From: Bernardetiaceae bacterium
GTDB taxonomy: Bacteria > Bacteroidota > Bacteroidia > Cytophagales > Thermoflexibacteraceae
Assembly (NCBI GenBank): GCA_025057115.1
Contig: JANWWZ010000001.1
Coordinates: forward strand, 290,324 to 354,323
Length of the DNA: 64,000 nt
Direction of reading: 5' to 3'
Shown here piece after piece: positions 17,412-27,052 of the stretch (its first letter is position 1; each line of letters begins with the position of its first letter). The notes beneath the pieces are model-generated. The model had not been told where the DNA came from, did no database searches, and was given only the letters and a program-made list of their open reading frames with translations. A program made the position numbers and the translations under genes.

Positions 17412-18608
17412 TCAATGAGTTGGTTTCTCGGCAGGCGGCAAGGATACAAAAAAGTCTTGGTAAAATCGCTGTGCGTAGTTTTCCAACAGTTCAACTACTC
17501 TTGCCAGTTTTTCAGAACGTACAATGAGTCCTGCATGGTGAGGCATTTGAAGCCGCCAAACAATCTCGGGATCGTTGTAGGCGCTTGTGTCTGGGTGTTC
17601 TTGCTTGGCAAGAGAGAGGATAATGCCTGCATATAACTGAGTAATAGTAGGTAACTCATAGCGTTCTCCTTTGCGGCGAGTCTCAATCTTAGCCCACTCA
17701 GACCAAAGATTAATCCCCGAAGAGGCTTCTATCATTTCCACTAAATGGGCACCTCCTACGCGTGCTGAAGTTTCCAAAAAATAAAATTTGCCATCAGCAG
17801 CTGATTTAATAAATTCAGTGTGAGAAGCTCCGCGTTTCATGCCTAGAGCTCTGAGTACTTTTTTATTAAGCTTGAGCAATGCTTTTTCGTCTTTGCTGCC
17901 AAATTCCAAGGTATATGAGCGAAATACACGACCTTCGTGTGCCACTTCCATTGGTGGATTCATGTAGCGGCTAGCGCGTGCAAAAATGACTTTGTCGCCA
18001 TCTATCAAAGAATCAACGTGATATACTTCACCAGGTATAAAACTCTCCAGTAAATAAGTGTGTTGCCTATCACCAAGCGCTTCCAGTTCTGCCCATAATT
18101 GGTTAGGGTCGTGAATTTTTTTAATTCCTGTAGCTGAAGCAGCGGAACGCGGTTTGAGTAACCAAGGAGCAGGAGTAGCAGCGGTAAAATTGCGCAATTC
18201 ATCGTGGTTAAATGTAGGGCAGAAGGGAGGTACTTGGATGCCTTCTTCAGCTGCTTGCATGCGCATGGCTAATTTATCGCGAAAGTAGCGCGCCCGCGTT
18301 TGACCCATGCCTGGAATGCGAAACTCTTCTCGTATGTGAGCCGCTTTTTCTACATCGTAATCGTCTAAAGCTACTACTCGGTCAATTTTTCGGGATCGAA
18401 ATAAATATGCTATCCCGCGTATGACCTCATCCATGTTCCAATTATCTGAGTCCTGAGGTACGTAATAAATTTCATCGATGCTTTCGCGGGGCCATTCTTT
18501 ATGCTCTAGTTTTTTTGCCGTTATCAAAATTACGTAGCAGCCTAAGGCTTTTGCAGTGCGCAAAAACTGAGTGCCTTTAAAGTAACAAGTGATGCACAAA
18601 ATGGTCAT
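17412..18608 (-). CDS. ATP-grasp superfamily enzyme, substrate unknown
   Basis: About 398 residues from the ATG at 18608 (MTILCITCYFKG); upstream in-frame Mets at 18629 and 18695 give only a non-homologous-looking extension. The N-terminal pre-ATP-grasp domain is followed by ATP-binding features WLLKPRSAASATGIKKI and the LLESFIPGEVYHVDSLI segment, and by the metal/phosphate-binding end FLETSARVGGAHLVEMIE, as in carboxylate-amine ligases related to biotin carboxylase and CarB. No neighbouring biosynthesis genes point to a substrate. Divergent from the lipid hydroxylase gene. Family is clear, function is open. Confidence 0.82.
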   Translation of the reverse strand: MTILCITCYFKGTQFLRTAKALGCYVILITAKKLEHKEWPRESIDEIYYVPQDSDNWNMDEVIRGIAYLFRSRKIDRVVALDDYDVEKAAHIREEFRIPGMGQTRARYFRDKLAMRMQAAEEGIQVPPFCPTFNHDELRNFTAATPAPWLLKPRSAASATGIKKIHDPNQLWAELEALGDRQHTYLLESFIPGEVYHVDSLIDGDKVIFARASRYMNPPMEVAHEGRVFRSYTLEFGSKDEKALLKLNKKVLRALGMKRGASHTEFIKSAADGKFYFLETSARVGGAHLVEMIEASSGINLWSEWAKIETRRKGERYELPTITQLYAGIILSLAKQEHPDTSAYNDPEIVWRLQMPHHAGLIVRSEKLARVVELLENYAQRFYQDFFVSLPPAEKPTH

Positions 18609-18763
18609 TGGTTGTTGATGAAGGTTCATAAGTGGGCTATTTTGCATATAACTTGGGTAAGTTAAACAAAGTGCCGAGAATTTTAACGCCCTCAATCTAA
18701 TTTTGCTGGCAAAAACTGAGAAGGTTTTTCATTCGTTTTACTACTGATTAAACTAAAACTACT

Positions 18764-19378
18764 ATGAACGCCCCTTTATACATTAAACCCAAAAACAGCG
18801 GCACTAAGCAACTCTTCCAGCATCCCGTTTTAGAACGCCTTACCCGCACTCACATCGCCGTGCCTATTAGTTTGTTTGTAACCATTGCCATAGTTTTGGT
18901 CTACTACGGTGCCACTTACACCGACTTAAGCATTGGGCAACTAATGGGATTGTTTTTCACAGGCGTGGTTGTGTTTTCATTTGTGGAATACAATGTGCAT
19001 CGGTATGTATTTCACATGGCTACTGACACGCCGCGCAAGGCAAAAATTCAATATACTATGCATGGAGTGCACCATGAGTATCCTAAAGACAAGTCGCGTT
19101 TGGCGATGCCTCCCGTGCTGAGCTTTACAATTGCTGTTATACTAGCGGGCATTCTATACTTTTTAATGGGCAAATATATGTTTGGCTTTTTGCCTGGCTT
19201 TTTGGTAGGGTATTCCGCTTACTTATTTATCCACTATGCCGTACATGCCTTTGCGCCACCAAAGAACTTTTTGAAAATATTGTGGATTCATCACGGCATT
19301 CATCACTACAAAGATGCAAATAAAGCTTTTGGCGTTTCTTCTCCGTTGTGGGATTGGGTATTCCGCACTATGCCTTGA
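18764..19378 (+). CDS. Membrane fatty-acid/sterol hydroxylase family protein
   Basis: Di-iron membrane enzyme of the fatty acid hydroxylase superfamily, 204 residues. Histidine clusters in order: HRYVFH, HGVHHEYP, HYAVHAF and HHGIHHY, with four hydrophobic segments between them. This pattern and length match fatty-acid 2-hydroxylase-like proteins. In Bacteroidota the likely substrate is the acyl chain of sphingolipids or sulfonolipids, but this is inference. Ends in a strong terminator at 19386-19424. Divergent from the ATP-grasp gene. Confidence 0.87.
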   Translation: MNAPLYIKPKNSGTKQLFQHPVLERLTRTHIAVPISLFVTIAIVLVYYGATYTDLSIGQLMGLFFTGVVVFSFVEYNVHRYVFHMATDTPRKAKIQYTMHGVHHEYPKDKSRLAMPPVLSFTIAVILAGILYFLMGKYMFGFLPGFLVGYSAYLFIHYAVHAFAPPKNFLKILWIHHGIHHYKDANKAFGVSSPLWDWVFRTMP

Positions 19379-19385
19379 ACAAATT

Positions 19386-19424
19386 GCTCCCATCTAGAGA
19401 CTGTCTGATGGGAGCTTTTATTTT
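19386..19424 (+). terminator. Intrinsic terminator of the lipid hydroxylase gene
   Basis: Perfect 9-bp stem GCTCCCATC/GATGGGAGC (19386-19394 and 19407-19415) followed by TTTTATTTT. It lies 8 bases past the stop codon and separates two convergent genes. Confidence 0.9.
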
Positions 19425-20212
19425 CAGTTGCTTTGCTTGTGACCTGACTGCTGACCAAAAAGTTTGTTGTAAAACTCAATTGCTGCTATTAAATCTGTAG
19501 GCTTGGCAAAATCGGGTTTGTCTCTTTTTAGATAAGCCTCGAACTCTTTGTTTGGGGGTAAGGCTTTAAGCAAACTTTTGTAACTTTTTTTAATTTTTGC
19601 TAGCTTTCTCTCAGGGTTGACTATATAAAAATCTACTCGGGAAATAAATTTGTCATAGTACCTTCCAGTGCTCTGAGCTTTGTTGATATCAGAAGGCAAG
19701 AAGAGGCGCGTGTGATGGGCAATAAGGCTGTAAGTGCCTTCATGCAAAACTTGACAAAATTTATCACTATTTTTCTCGCCTATAGCAAAGCGGCGAAATA
19801 CGTGTCTGTTTCCACTGGAGTCTTGCAAAACAAACTGGCTGATGGCTGAAAGGTCTGCCATTAGCGAATCTCCTACTTGGTTATGCAAAATGAAGAGGGC
19901 TTGCTTTTGATAAACATTGAATTTTGTAGGAACGTGCTTCAATACTGTGCCATCTTTGAGGTAAATATCTGCTGGCAGCCAATAGGGAAATACGTAAGGA
20001 GAACCTTGATAAATTTTTCTGCGGTTGTCAAAAGTGCGCATCATCATGTTAGTGCCGCGGTTGAGAGTACCGTCATTAGCAAATAATTTTCGCAAATCGT
20101 TGTCAAAACTCACAGCTTGGACTGCTTGCCTGGCTTGAGAGGGCTCCTCTTGGGCTTGAGATAGTTGGACAAAGCCCAGAAAGAGAATCATTATCGCTCG
20201 ATAGAATTTCAT
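19424..20212 (-). CDS. Unknown secreted protein
   Basis: From the ATG at 20212 (262 residues) it has a signal peptide MKFYRAIMILFLGFVQLSQAQ; an upstream Met at 20254 would add a non-signal extension. The mature part starts with a Gln/Ala-rich stretch, then a beta-rich region (IYQGSPYVFPYWLPADIYLKD, DGTVLKHVPTKFNVYQ) and a basic helical C-terminus. The middle resembles Bacteroidota proteins with a glycine-poor beta-sandwich, but I do not recognise a named family. Convergent with the hydroxylase gene. Confidence 0.65.
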   Translation of the reverse strand: MKFYRAIMILFLGFVQLSQAQEEPSQARQAVQAVSFDNDLRKLFANDGTLNRGTNMMMRTFDNRRKIYQGSPYVFPYWLPADIYLKDGTVLKHVPTKFNVYQKQALFILHNQVGDSLMADLSAISQFVLQDSSGNRHVFRRFAIGEKNSDKFCQVLHEGTYSLIAHHTRLFLPSDINKAQSTGRYYDKFISRVDFYIVNPERKLAKIKKSYKSLLKALPPNKEFEAYLKRDKPDFAKPTDLIAAIEFYNKLFGQQSGHKQSN

Positions 20213-20397
20213 ACCCCATGTTAACTTAACCGCTACCTTGAACATGCAAGCCACTAACTACAAAGAAAATAATGTTCATCTAAATGTCATAGAACCAGGT
20301 TGGATAAGCAGCAAGCGCAAGATCTAATTGCAATTTGCCGCAGCAAGATAAACTTATTGATAAATCGGATTACTTTGTACATTGCACAGGCAGTTGC

Positions 20398-21567
20398 ATG
20401 AATATGTTTACTTCTCAACACTATAGGCGCTTTGCTCAGCTAGAGACGCCGTTTTACTACTACGACCTTGCCTTGCTTGAAAAAACTCTCCAAGTAGCGG
20501 ATTTATATGCTAGCAAATATGGATTTCACATCCACTATGCCTTGAAAGCCAATGCAAATTTTGAAATTCTTCAACCGATTGTGAAAGCGGGTTTTGGCGC
20601 TGATTGCGTCAGTGGCAATGAGGTCAAACGAGCTGTAGAGGCAGGTTTTCCGCCAGAGAAAATTGTCTTTGCTGGAGTGGGAAAATCAGACAGGGAAATT
20701 TTGATTGGCCTTTCAGAAAATATTTTTTGCTTCAATGTTGAATCTATTGAAGAATTGCAAGTAATTGATGCATTGGCTGCACAAGTAGGCACCACTGCGC
20801 GCCTAGCCTTGCGCGTTAACCCTTTGGTAGAGGTAAATACTCATCAGTACATTACTACAGGAACGGCAGAAAACAAATTTGGCATCCCACCACGAGATTT
20901 TGATTCATTGCTTGCCTTGCTTCCAAAGCTAAGCCATTTGCAAATAGTGGGATTGCATATGCACATCGGTTCGCAAATTTGCCAAATGAATAATTTCCGA
21001 GATGCTTGCCAAAAATTCAATGAAATTCGCCGATGGTTTGAGCAACACGGATTGCATTTCGCCCACCTGAACGTAGGCGGCGGACTAGGAGTAGATTACC
21101 ACCATCCAGATCAAAACCCGATTGCTGATTTTGAAAATTATTTTGACACTTTCAATCGTTACTTAGAGCGCCAGCCTGGTCAGCAAGTGCATTTTGAACT
21201 AGGACGGGCTTTGGTAGCCCAATGTGGCAGTCTGATTACTCGCGTTCTGTATGTCAAACAAGGACAGACCAAACACTTTGCCATCGTAGATGCTGGCATG
21301 ACCGAGCTCATCCGACCTGCCTTGTATCAAGCCTATCACAAAATCGAACTTTTGGATCCCTTCCATGGCAACCGCTCTTTGCAAACTTATGACATAGTAG
21401 GACCTGTGTGTGAATCTTCCGATTTTTTGGGCAAAGCAATAACCTTGCCCCAACTCCAACGGGGCGACTTGCTGGCGATTCGCACAGCAGGGGCTTATGG
21501 TCAGGTAATGGCTTCTGCTTACAATTTGCGCGACAAAGTGCCTGCTATCTATGAAAACCAACCCTAA
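20398..21567 (+). CDS. lysA: Diaminopimelate decarboxylase
   Basis: Last step of lysine synthesis: meso-diaminopimelate to L-lysine plus CO2, PLP-dependent. About 389 residues from the ATG at 20398 (or 20404). The PLP lysine is in YALKANANFEI (residue 50). Other family motifs: HIGSQI, the PLP phosphate-binding GGGLGVDY, and the GPVCESSDFL catalytic Cys/Glu segment from the partner subunit. The longer reading frame upstream has no family similarity. No other lysine genes nearby. Confidence 0.95.
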   Translation: MNMFTSQHYRRFAQLETPFYYYDLALLEKTLQVADLYASKYGFHIHYALKANANFEILQPIVKAGFGADCVSGNEVKRAVEAGFPPEKIVFAGVGKSDREILIGLSENIFCFNVESIEELQVIDALAAQVGTTARLALRVNPLVEVNTHQYITTGTAENKFGIPPRDFDSLLALLPKLSHLQIVGLHMHIGSQICQMNNFRDACQKFNEIRRWFEQHGLHFAHLNVGGGLGVDYHHPDQNPIADFENYFDTFNRYLERQPGQQVHFELGRALVAQCGSLITRVLYVKQGQTKHFAIVDAGMTELIRPALYQAYHKIELLDPFHGNRSLQTYDIVGPVCESSDFLGKAITLPQLQRGDLLAIRTAGAYGQVMASAYNLRDKVPAIYENQP

Positions 21568-21603
21568 AACAAGTATAGCTTACTGCTATAAGGGCTAAAG
21601 AAA

Positions 21604-23304
21604 TCAAAACTCGTGCAGTCGTTGGGCAATGTTTAACCGCAGGGCTAAAAAAGTGAAGCTAAGGTTGTTATTTCGACTTGCTTCTTGGCTTTGCAAGCGG
21701 CGAAATACCTGTTTAAAGTCGATAAACAAATTATGCCATAGTTGGTAGGAAGCAGTAAAATCTCCAAATAACAACGTAGTAGCTACTCCTTGCCCGATGC
21801 GATTGCCATACTCTTGTTGCCTTGTAGTGTTGTCTAAAAAGATGTTGCTACCCCAGTTTTCGCCTTGGCGATCCAGTCCTTGCTTTGCGTAAATAAACTT
21901 GCCACTAAGTGTCAAACGCGGCAAAGGTTGATAGCGCACAATGCCAATCCATTCGCGGAAATTTGCACCTAAGGGATGGGCTAGCGGTTGATTAAAATGA
22001 GTGTGGTTAGAGAGAGAAGCATCAATAAAATGCGAATAAGTGTAAGGGCGTACGGCGTTGTATTCCGCTTGTAGGTCTAAATTGTTGATTCCCAAAGCGT
22101 TGATGTATTTTACTCCGCCTTGGAAACCATGTTTGTTTCCCCACCATCCTTCTGCTGCACGCGCTTCAGAAAGTTTAAACTCGTCTAAAACAAACTGCCC
22201 GTAAAGTTGTAGACGCTTTAAAAGATTCCAGCGGAAATCAAAGCCGATGATAGAATTGTCGTTACTGCCTACTTGCTGCTCTACCCAACGATAAAAAATA
22301 ATGGGATTGAGATAGGAAAGGTCGAAGGTATCATTTTTATAGCCATCGCGCCGCCCATAAACGACTGATTCAAATAATCCCACGTTGAAATGGTCGGTGA
22401 TGTTAATGCCCAAGTGGTGAAAAACAGCGTATTTTTTTGGATACACGCGGTTAGTTCCGATGGCTTCTGCTGTAAGTTGGGTGTAAGTATTGGTGTAGTT
22501 TACTTTCCAGATGCGCGTATTGAAGCGAGCAAATAGATAGTTAGCCGCAAAGTCGGAGAGAATTAAGGAGCGGTAACCATTGCCATAAAATTGTTTGTCA
22601 TGTCCTAGTTGGAATGACATAATGTTTTTCAAAATGTCAAAAGCTATATAGCCACGAGCAGTAAGGACAGCCACCCCGCGATTGTCTAACACTCCTGATT
22701 CAGTGCGCGTTTTCCAGAATCCTTCGCCGGGCACTGCCTTATTGTTTTCAATGTAAGCCATTACATAAGGAGGAGGCAGCATGAGATTATCGACAAGGTA
22801 GGTATAAAATCCGACGCGTTTGGCTATTAGTCCACGCATTTCAGCACCGCGCGTGTTGATAAAAGCTCGTCGGTCTAGCCCTGTAGCCGTTCCTATTCCT
22901 ACATAGAGCACTGGATTAACATGCAAGTTAAAATCCTTTACATCTACGCGATACAAGTCAGGAGTAAAGCGGTAAAAGGTTCCCAACAGCGGATATTTGT
23001 TTTTGTCATTAGTGGTATCTGCCCACTCTGAATTATCATTGAGCAGGTAAAAGAGATTGAAGCGGTCGGAGCGGCTCAACGGAAAGCGTTTTTCTTTTAA
23101 AATGCTATCGGCAAGAGCAGCCACTCCTCGGCGTTCCAGTAACTTGACCGACATCATAAGATGTTCGGAAAACTTGCCGCGCCGAATTTCATAGCGCTCT
23201 ACTAAGTGATAGTAATCGGCATTAAAAGGAATTAAAGTACTCTGTGCAGCGCTAGAAATTATCCCTCCTATGGTAGCTACCAGCCCAAGAAATGTTTTTT
23301 TCAT
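21604..23304 (-). CDS. Outer-membrane beta-barrel of the Wzi/RemB-like family
   Basis: 566 residues. Signal peptide MKKTFLGLVATIGGIISSAAQ, then a mainly beta-strand protein with alternating aromatic residues, ending with a C-terminal strand LRLNIAQRLHEF typical of outer-membrane barrels. Segments such as LSYLNPIIFYRWVEQQVGSNDNS and the GHDKQFYGNGYRSLILSD region recall the capsule-assembly Wzi superfamily, which in Bacteroidota includes the gliding-associated RemB. The assignment rests on pattern memory and is moderate. The glycosidase-like gene 27 bases upstream is on the same strand, so the two probably form an operon. Confidence 0.68.
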   Translation of the reverse strand: MKKTFLGLVATIGGIISSAAQSTLIPFNADYYHLVERYEIRRGKFSEHLMMSVKLLERRGVAALADSILKEKRFPLSRSDRFNLFYLLNDNSEWADTTNDKNKYPLLGTFYRFTPDLYRVDVKDFNLHVNPVLYVGIGTATGLDRRAFINTRGAEMRGLIAKRVGFYTYLVDNLMLPPPYVMAYIENNKAVPGEGFWKTRTESGVLDNRGVAVLTARGYIAFDILKNIMSFQLGHDKQFYGNGYRSLILSDFAANYLFARFNTRIWKVNYTNTYTQLTAEAIGTNRVYPKKYAVFHHLGINITDHFNVGLFESVVYGRRDGYKNDTFDLSYLNPIIFYRWVEQQVGSNDNSIIGFDFRWNLLKRLQLYGQFVLDEFKLSEARAAEGWWGNKHGFQGGVKYINALGINNLDLQAEYNAVRPYTYSHFIDASLSNHTHFNQPLAHPLGANFREWIGIVRYQPLPRLTLSGKFIYAKQGLDRQGENWGSNIFLDNTTRQQEYGNRIGQGVATTLLFGDFTASYQLWHNLFIDFKQVFRRLQSQEASRNNNLSFTFLALRLNIAQRLHEF

Positions 23305-23331
23305 GGTCTTGTAAAAAATAAGGCTTGTTTG

Positions 23332-25113
23332 TCAATCATGCGTTGTTAGTTGAGCGCGCAAATTTTCCACCAACTCCCCAATGCTGCCTTCTTTTTTATT
23401 GCGAAAAGCAAGCTCCGTGTACAGTGTTGGACATTGGGGGCTACTGTCTTTTAAATGGCGCCACTGTTGCCAAAGCTGATGATAACGCTCAAGAGCTTCT
23501 TTGACGGTAGTTTTATCGAGCCGACCAGTTTGCTGGACTTGAGCGTTGGCTATCATGAGTCGCCACATTTGTTCGATGAGTTCGTATTTAATCCTACCGT
23601 AAGTGGAGGAAACGCGAATAAATTCTACTGTAGCAGTGTCGGAGTGATCTATTTGTTGGGCGATGGCTTCTATTTGCCGCCAGATGGCTGAGGCTTCGGC
23701 TTTTTCAGCTAGGATTTTTTCTTGTAAATGGTTGCTAATGATGGAATGAAGTACGTCTTTGTTGGCTGCAACAGAAAAGAACTCGTCCCGTGCCCACCAT
23801 TTGTCATTGATAGTAAAGCTATTCAGTTGCCCTTTGCGCACTCCTTCCACACTAAGAAGCGCAATTTGTCTTAGTCGATCGGCTTGCATTGCTGTGAATC
23901 CATGGCGGGTAGCAAATTCGTAAAACAGTTCTTCTTCAGAACGGCTAATGTCTTGCGCCCAGTGAGCCACTACGTAAGTATTCAGGTCGATCCAAAATTC
24001 ATTGCTAATGTAAGGACCTTGCCATCCTCCACCGCGAGACCAGGTCATCACCCCTGCCAGTAAACCACTTTTGACAATGTCCTTAATGCCGCGCGGGGCT
24101 GTAGGATCATTCATTTTTCCAGTAAATTGACCATCCACAATTTCGTAGCGCGTTTCTGGCCAGCCATTCAGTACGCCGATGGCAGAATAATAAGGGTGTG
24201 CTCCCTTGCCGTAGACTTCCATAGCTGACTGCGCCTCTACTACTTGGCGATGTTTGCCAATACCTAAGCAGGGGTTAAAAGGCGTCATGCGCAAAAAATC
24301 GCCTTGTTGGTACTTGATGGAAAAAAATAAATTGGGATGGGGCTCAATGGCATTGGTTACTGCTAGGTAATACTCGGGATTGTTGTGAAAGTTGAAACCA
24401 AAATCCCATGTGCGGTAAAATAGCTTCTTGTTGCGCTTTACGCAAATTTCTTGGCGCAGGATGTGGAGCAAGGTAATATGGTCTTGAATTCCTTCTTTTC
24501 CCTTGCGGATAGGGCTACCTCCGCGATGATGGGGCGTATCATACAGATACGTTTCCCCAAAGCGCAGCACTAGCCCATCTACTTGAGGAAAGCGGTCGAA
24601 AATGCCTGCTATTTGAGCTCTTACAATGGCTTGGGTAAGAGGAGCTTGCATATCTGGTATCATGGGTTTTTCCCCCTTGTCGCCCATGACTGAGCCCACC
24701 CCTTCAATGTTTTGCCGCCGAATATCTTGACCATATCGCTCCCAGATTTGACGCGGTAGTACCAAAAAATCAGTGAAAGGATATACTTCAATGCCTGCAC
24801 TTTCAAAAGCTGCTAGTTTTTTTTCAACTTCTGCTGCTTTTTGTTCAATCCAGCGGTAGGTTTCACTATTGCGCGGAATGATATTTTTGCTAAAATTGTC
24901 GTAAGTGATTAGGCAGTTGATGTGCCAGTGCGGTACGGTGGCGTTAAATCCCTCTGCGCGCAAGAAGTGCGGGTCGTTGTACTTGGTTTGAAAAGGCGGC
25001 TCTCCTGGATTGTTGTGAACCATATCCATGACAAACTCTAGGCGTTGCCCGTTTGCGATTATGGGGCAAATGAGTGTAAGCAGTATTATCAAATAAAATT
25101 GCCGCATTGTCAT
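23332..25113 (-). CDS. Secreted glycosidase-like protein (TIM-barrel, GH67/alpha-glucuronidase-like)
   Basis: 593 residues, with signal peptide MRQFYLIILLTLICPIIANGQ. The central part shows a putative active-site strand VDGLVLRFGETYLYDTPHHRGG, then FYRTWDFGFNFHNNPEYY, EPHPNLFFSIKYQQGDF, and GVMTWSRGGGWQGPYISNEF, a set of conserved acidic/aromatic blocks I associate with uncharacterised proteins distantly like GH67 enzymes. The C-terminal about 180 residues are helical. Glu in the FGETY block is a candidate catalytic residue. Substrate unknown; a host or plant glycuronan is one guess. Upstream partner in the same operon as the Wzi-like barrel. Confidence 0.55.
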   Translation of the reverse strand: MTMRQFYLIILLTLICPIIANGQRLEFVMDMVHNNPGEPPFQTKYNDPHFLRAEGFNATVPHWHINCLITYDNFSKNIIPRNSETYRWIEQKAAEVEKKLAAFESAGIEVYPFTDFLVLPRQIWERYGQDIRRQNIEGVGSVMGDKGEKPMIPDMQAPLTQAIVRAQIAGIFDRFPQVDGLVLRFGETYLYDTPHHRGGSPIRKGKEGIQDHITLLHILRQEICVKRNKKLFYRTWDFGFNFHNNPEYYLAVTNAIEPHPNLFFSIKYQQGDFLRMTPFNPCLGIGKHRQVVEAQSAMEVYGKGAHPYYSAIGVLNGWPETRYEIVDGQFTGKMNDPTAPRGIKDIVKSGLLAGVMTWSRGGGWQGPYISNEFWIDLNTYVVAHWAQDISRSEEELFYEFATRHGFTAMQADRLRQIALLSVEGVRKGQLNSFTINDKWWARDEFFSVAANKDVLHSIISNHLQEKILAEKAEASAIWRQIEAIAQQIDHSDTATVEFIRVSSTYGRIKYELIEQMWRLMIANAQVQQTGRLDKTTVKEALERYHQLWQQWRHLKDSSPQCPTLYTELAFRNKKEGSIGELVENLRAQLTTHD

Positions 25114-25194
25114 TTTTTTTCTGTTTTTTTTGATATATATAACGCGTTTTGCCAGTTTTGCAAGTGTATTTGACTGTAAAGTTGGGACTGCTCG

Positions 25195-26253
25195 TTAAGC
25201 TACTTGCTCTCTTTCTTTAGCAAGCACGCGCCGCAACCAGCGTGGCAAAATCATCACTCCCACAAAAAGGTAAGGGTAATAAGTATAAAGCCGCCAGAAG
25301 AGGGCCAAGGCTACTCCAAAACTGCCAATGTACTGCCCGAAAAAGAAGTCAAAAGACAGCTCGGCGGTACCGCTACTGCCAGGGGTGGGGGAAATGAGCA
25401 TAATCACCCACATGACCACATGGCGAGCAAAAATGAGTAAATGGTTTTCTAGAGTAAGTCTTGTAAAAGCAGCTAACAAGCAATTGACCATCAAATAGCG
25501 AGCAGACCAAACAAAGATGGTGGAAATGATGGCATTAAGCCAATAAACAGCGTTTTTGCCTTTTATTTGGTCGGAAGCAATCACCACATCATTGCCAATT
25601 TCTTGGGCGCTCTTTTGAAAGCGCTTGAGCCAACCTCGAGAGGTTAATCGAACTAACAACCATCGAAATCCATGCGGCTTGAAAAACAGCCCCCAAGCAA
25701 AAAAGAGTGTGTATGCGGAAATAAGCACGTAGCTAGCCCAAAAAGTAGCCCTTAAACCTATGCCGAACAAACCCGTTCCTTCTTCATAGGTAGGAAACGC
25801 TTCTCCTTGCGAGAGCAGCAAGCCAATAGGGGCAGCAAGGATGAAAAAAGAGTTATCCAGTAAAGCCGTAAGCATGACATAAGCCAGCGATTTGCCAAAT
25901 CGGATGCCTTCGCGGTTAATAATAAAAACCGCTACTGCGGTGCCTCCTACTGCCGAAGGAGTTACCGCAGAGGCAAACTCCCAAAGCAAAATAGTATAAA
26001 TGCTTGATTTCCAACTTAATTCGCCGTTGGTCAAATAGCGAATGCGCCATACATAGCCTCCATCGCGGATAAGGAGCACCAAAATAGCTACTAAAATCCA
26101 AGTTAAATTGGCTTTCTGAACGTATTGACCAACGGTATTGAGGTCTATCTGAGTGAGAAACATGTAAATGGCTACCCCTCCTCCAATGAGCAAAGGCAAC
26201 ACTATTTTGGAAGGCTTTAGGGATCGGAGTATTTTTTCCTGACTCTGCTGCAT
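25195..26253 (-). CDS. YbhN/lysylphosphatidylglycerol-synthase-type flippase domain protein
   Basis: 352 residues with about eight to nine transmembrane helices. Characteristic family segments: AVTPSAVGGTAVAVFIINREG, and SPTPGSSGTAELSF near the C-terminus. These proteins form the membrane half of MprF-type synthases and related lipid or polyprenyl flippases; there is no C-terminal aminoacyl-transferase domain here. Role of this member is unknown. It lies 47 bases after the scpA stop and is probably the third gene of a recQ-scpA-this operon. Confidence 0.8.
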   Translation of the reverse strand: MQQSQEKILRSLKPSKIVLPLLIGGGVAIYMFLTQIDLNTVGQYVQKANLTWILVAILVLLIRDGGYVWRIRYLTNGELSWKSSIYTILLWEFASAVTPSAVGGTAVAVFIINREGIRFGKSLAYVMLTALLDNSFFILAAPIGLLLSQGEAFPTYEEGTGLFGIGLRATFWASYVLISAYTLFFAWGLFFKPHGFRWLLVRLTSRGWLKRFQKSAQEIGNDVVIASDQIKGKNAVYWLNAIISTIFVWSARYLMVNCLLAAFTRLTLENHLLIFARHVVMWVIMLISPTPGSSGTAELSFDFFFGQYIGSFGVALALFWRLYTYYPYLFVGVMILPRWLRRVLAKEREQVA

Positions 26254-26300
26254 ATAATTTCATCGCTGGTTGAATGGGCAAGCTCCGAAACTGGCTTATG

Positions 26301-27050
26301 CTAAGGCTTTATAAGGACAAAATTATTATATCCTTCACCGAGTAGAATAGCAATTTGTCCGTTTTGTAACAGTTCCAAGATAGCAAGAAAATTAAATATA
26401 ACCGCTATTTTTTGAGGCTGGCGCGCTATGAGTTCTGTAAAAGGCAAGCAACCTGTTTGCTCTATCCAGAGGCATATAAGTTCTTTTTGCTTTTCTATGG
26501 TATAGGAGTAGGGAATAATCTGGTGCACTAGCTGCCGTTGTTGAATTGCAAAACGCTTCATCAGTCTTTCATAAGTACGTAGGAGCTTGTAGAGATTTAG
26601 CCGATACAGCTCGGCTTCTACTTTTTGCAAACGGGCAATTCGTTGTAGCTCAGTAGTTAAATTACCACGGGTTACCATGCTTAAGCGCATTTGTTGGCGT
26701 TGGGTTAGTTCCGCTGCCACTGCCTTGTATTTTTTGTACTCCAGTAAATGCTCTACTAGTTCTTGCCGAGGATCTTGTTCTTTAGGGCTTTCTTCAGAAC
26801 AAGAGCGAGGAAGCAGCATACGAGCTTTAATGCGCATTAACGTAGCTGCCACTACCATAAACTCACTGGCAAGTTCCATATTGACCTGCTCTAGCTGGTG
26901 CAAATAGTCTAAAAAATCAGCAGTGATTTTAGCGATGGGTATGTCACAAATATCCAGCTCATCGCGCTCTATAAAAAACAGCAGTAAGTCAAACGGACCT
27001 TCAAAGAGAGGTAGCTTAATAGAAAAAGTATCACTTTGGACTATTTGCAC
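26301..27050 (-). CDS. scpA: Segregation and condensation protein A
   Basis: Kleisin subunit of the SMC-ScpAB chromosome condensation complex. 249 residues. The N-terminal SMC-neck-binding segment LPLFEGPFDLLLFFIERDELDI and the conserved SEFMVVAATLMRIKARMLLP are present; the C-terminal winged-helix region that binds the SMC head is also there (CLPFTELIARQ, NFLAILELLQNGQ). scpB is not in the window. The ATG lies 2 bases beyond the recQ stop. Confidence 0.95.
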   Translation of the reverse strand: MQIVQSDTFSIKLPLFEGPFDLLLFFIERDELDICDIPIAKITADFLDYLHQLEQVNMELASEFMVVAATLMRIKARMLLPRSCSEESPKEQDPRQELVEHLLEYKKYKAVAAELTQRQQMRLSMVTRGNLTTELQRIARLQKVEAELYRLNLYKLLRTYERLMKRFAIQQRQLVHQIIPYSYTIEKQKELICLWIEQTGCLPFTELIARQPQKIAVIFNFLAILELLQNGQIAILLGEGYNNFVLIKP

Positions 27051-27052
27051 GG

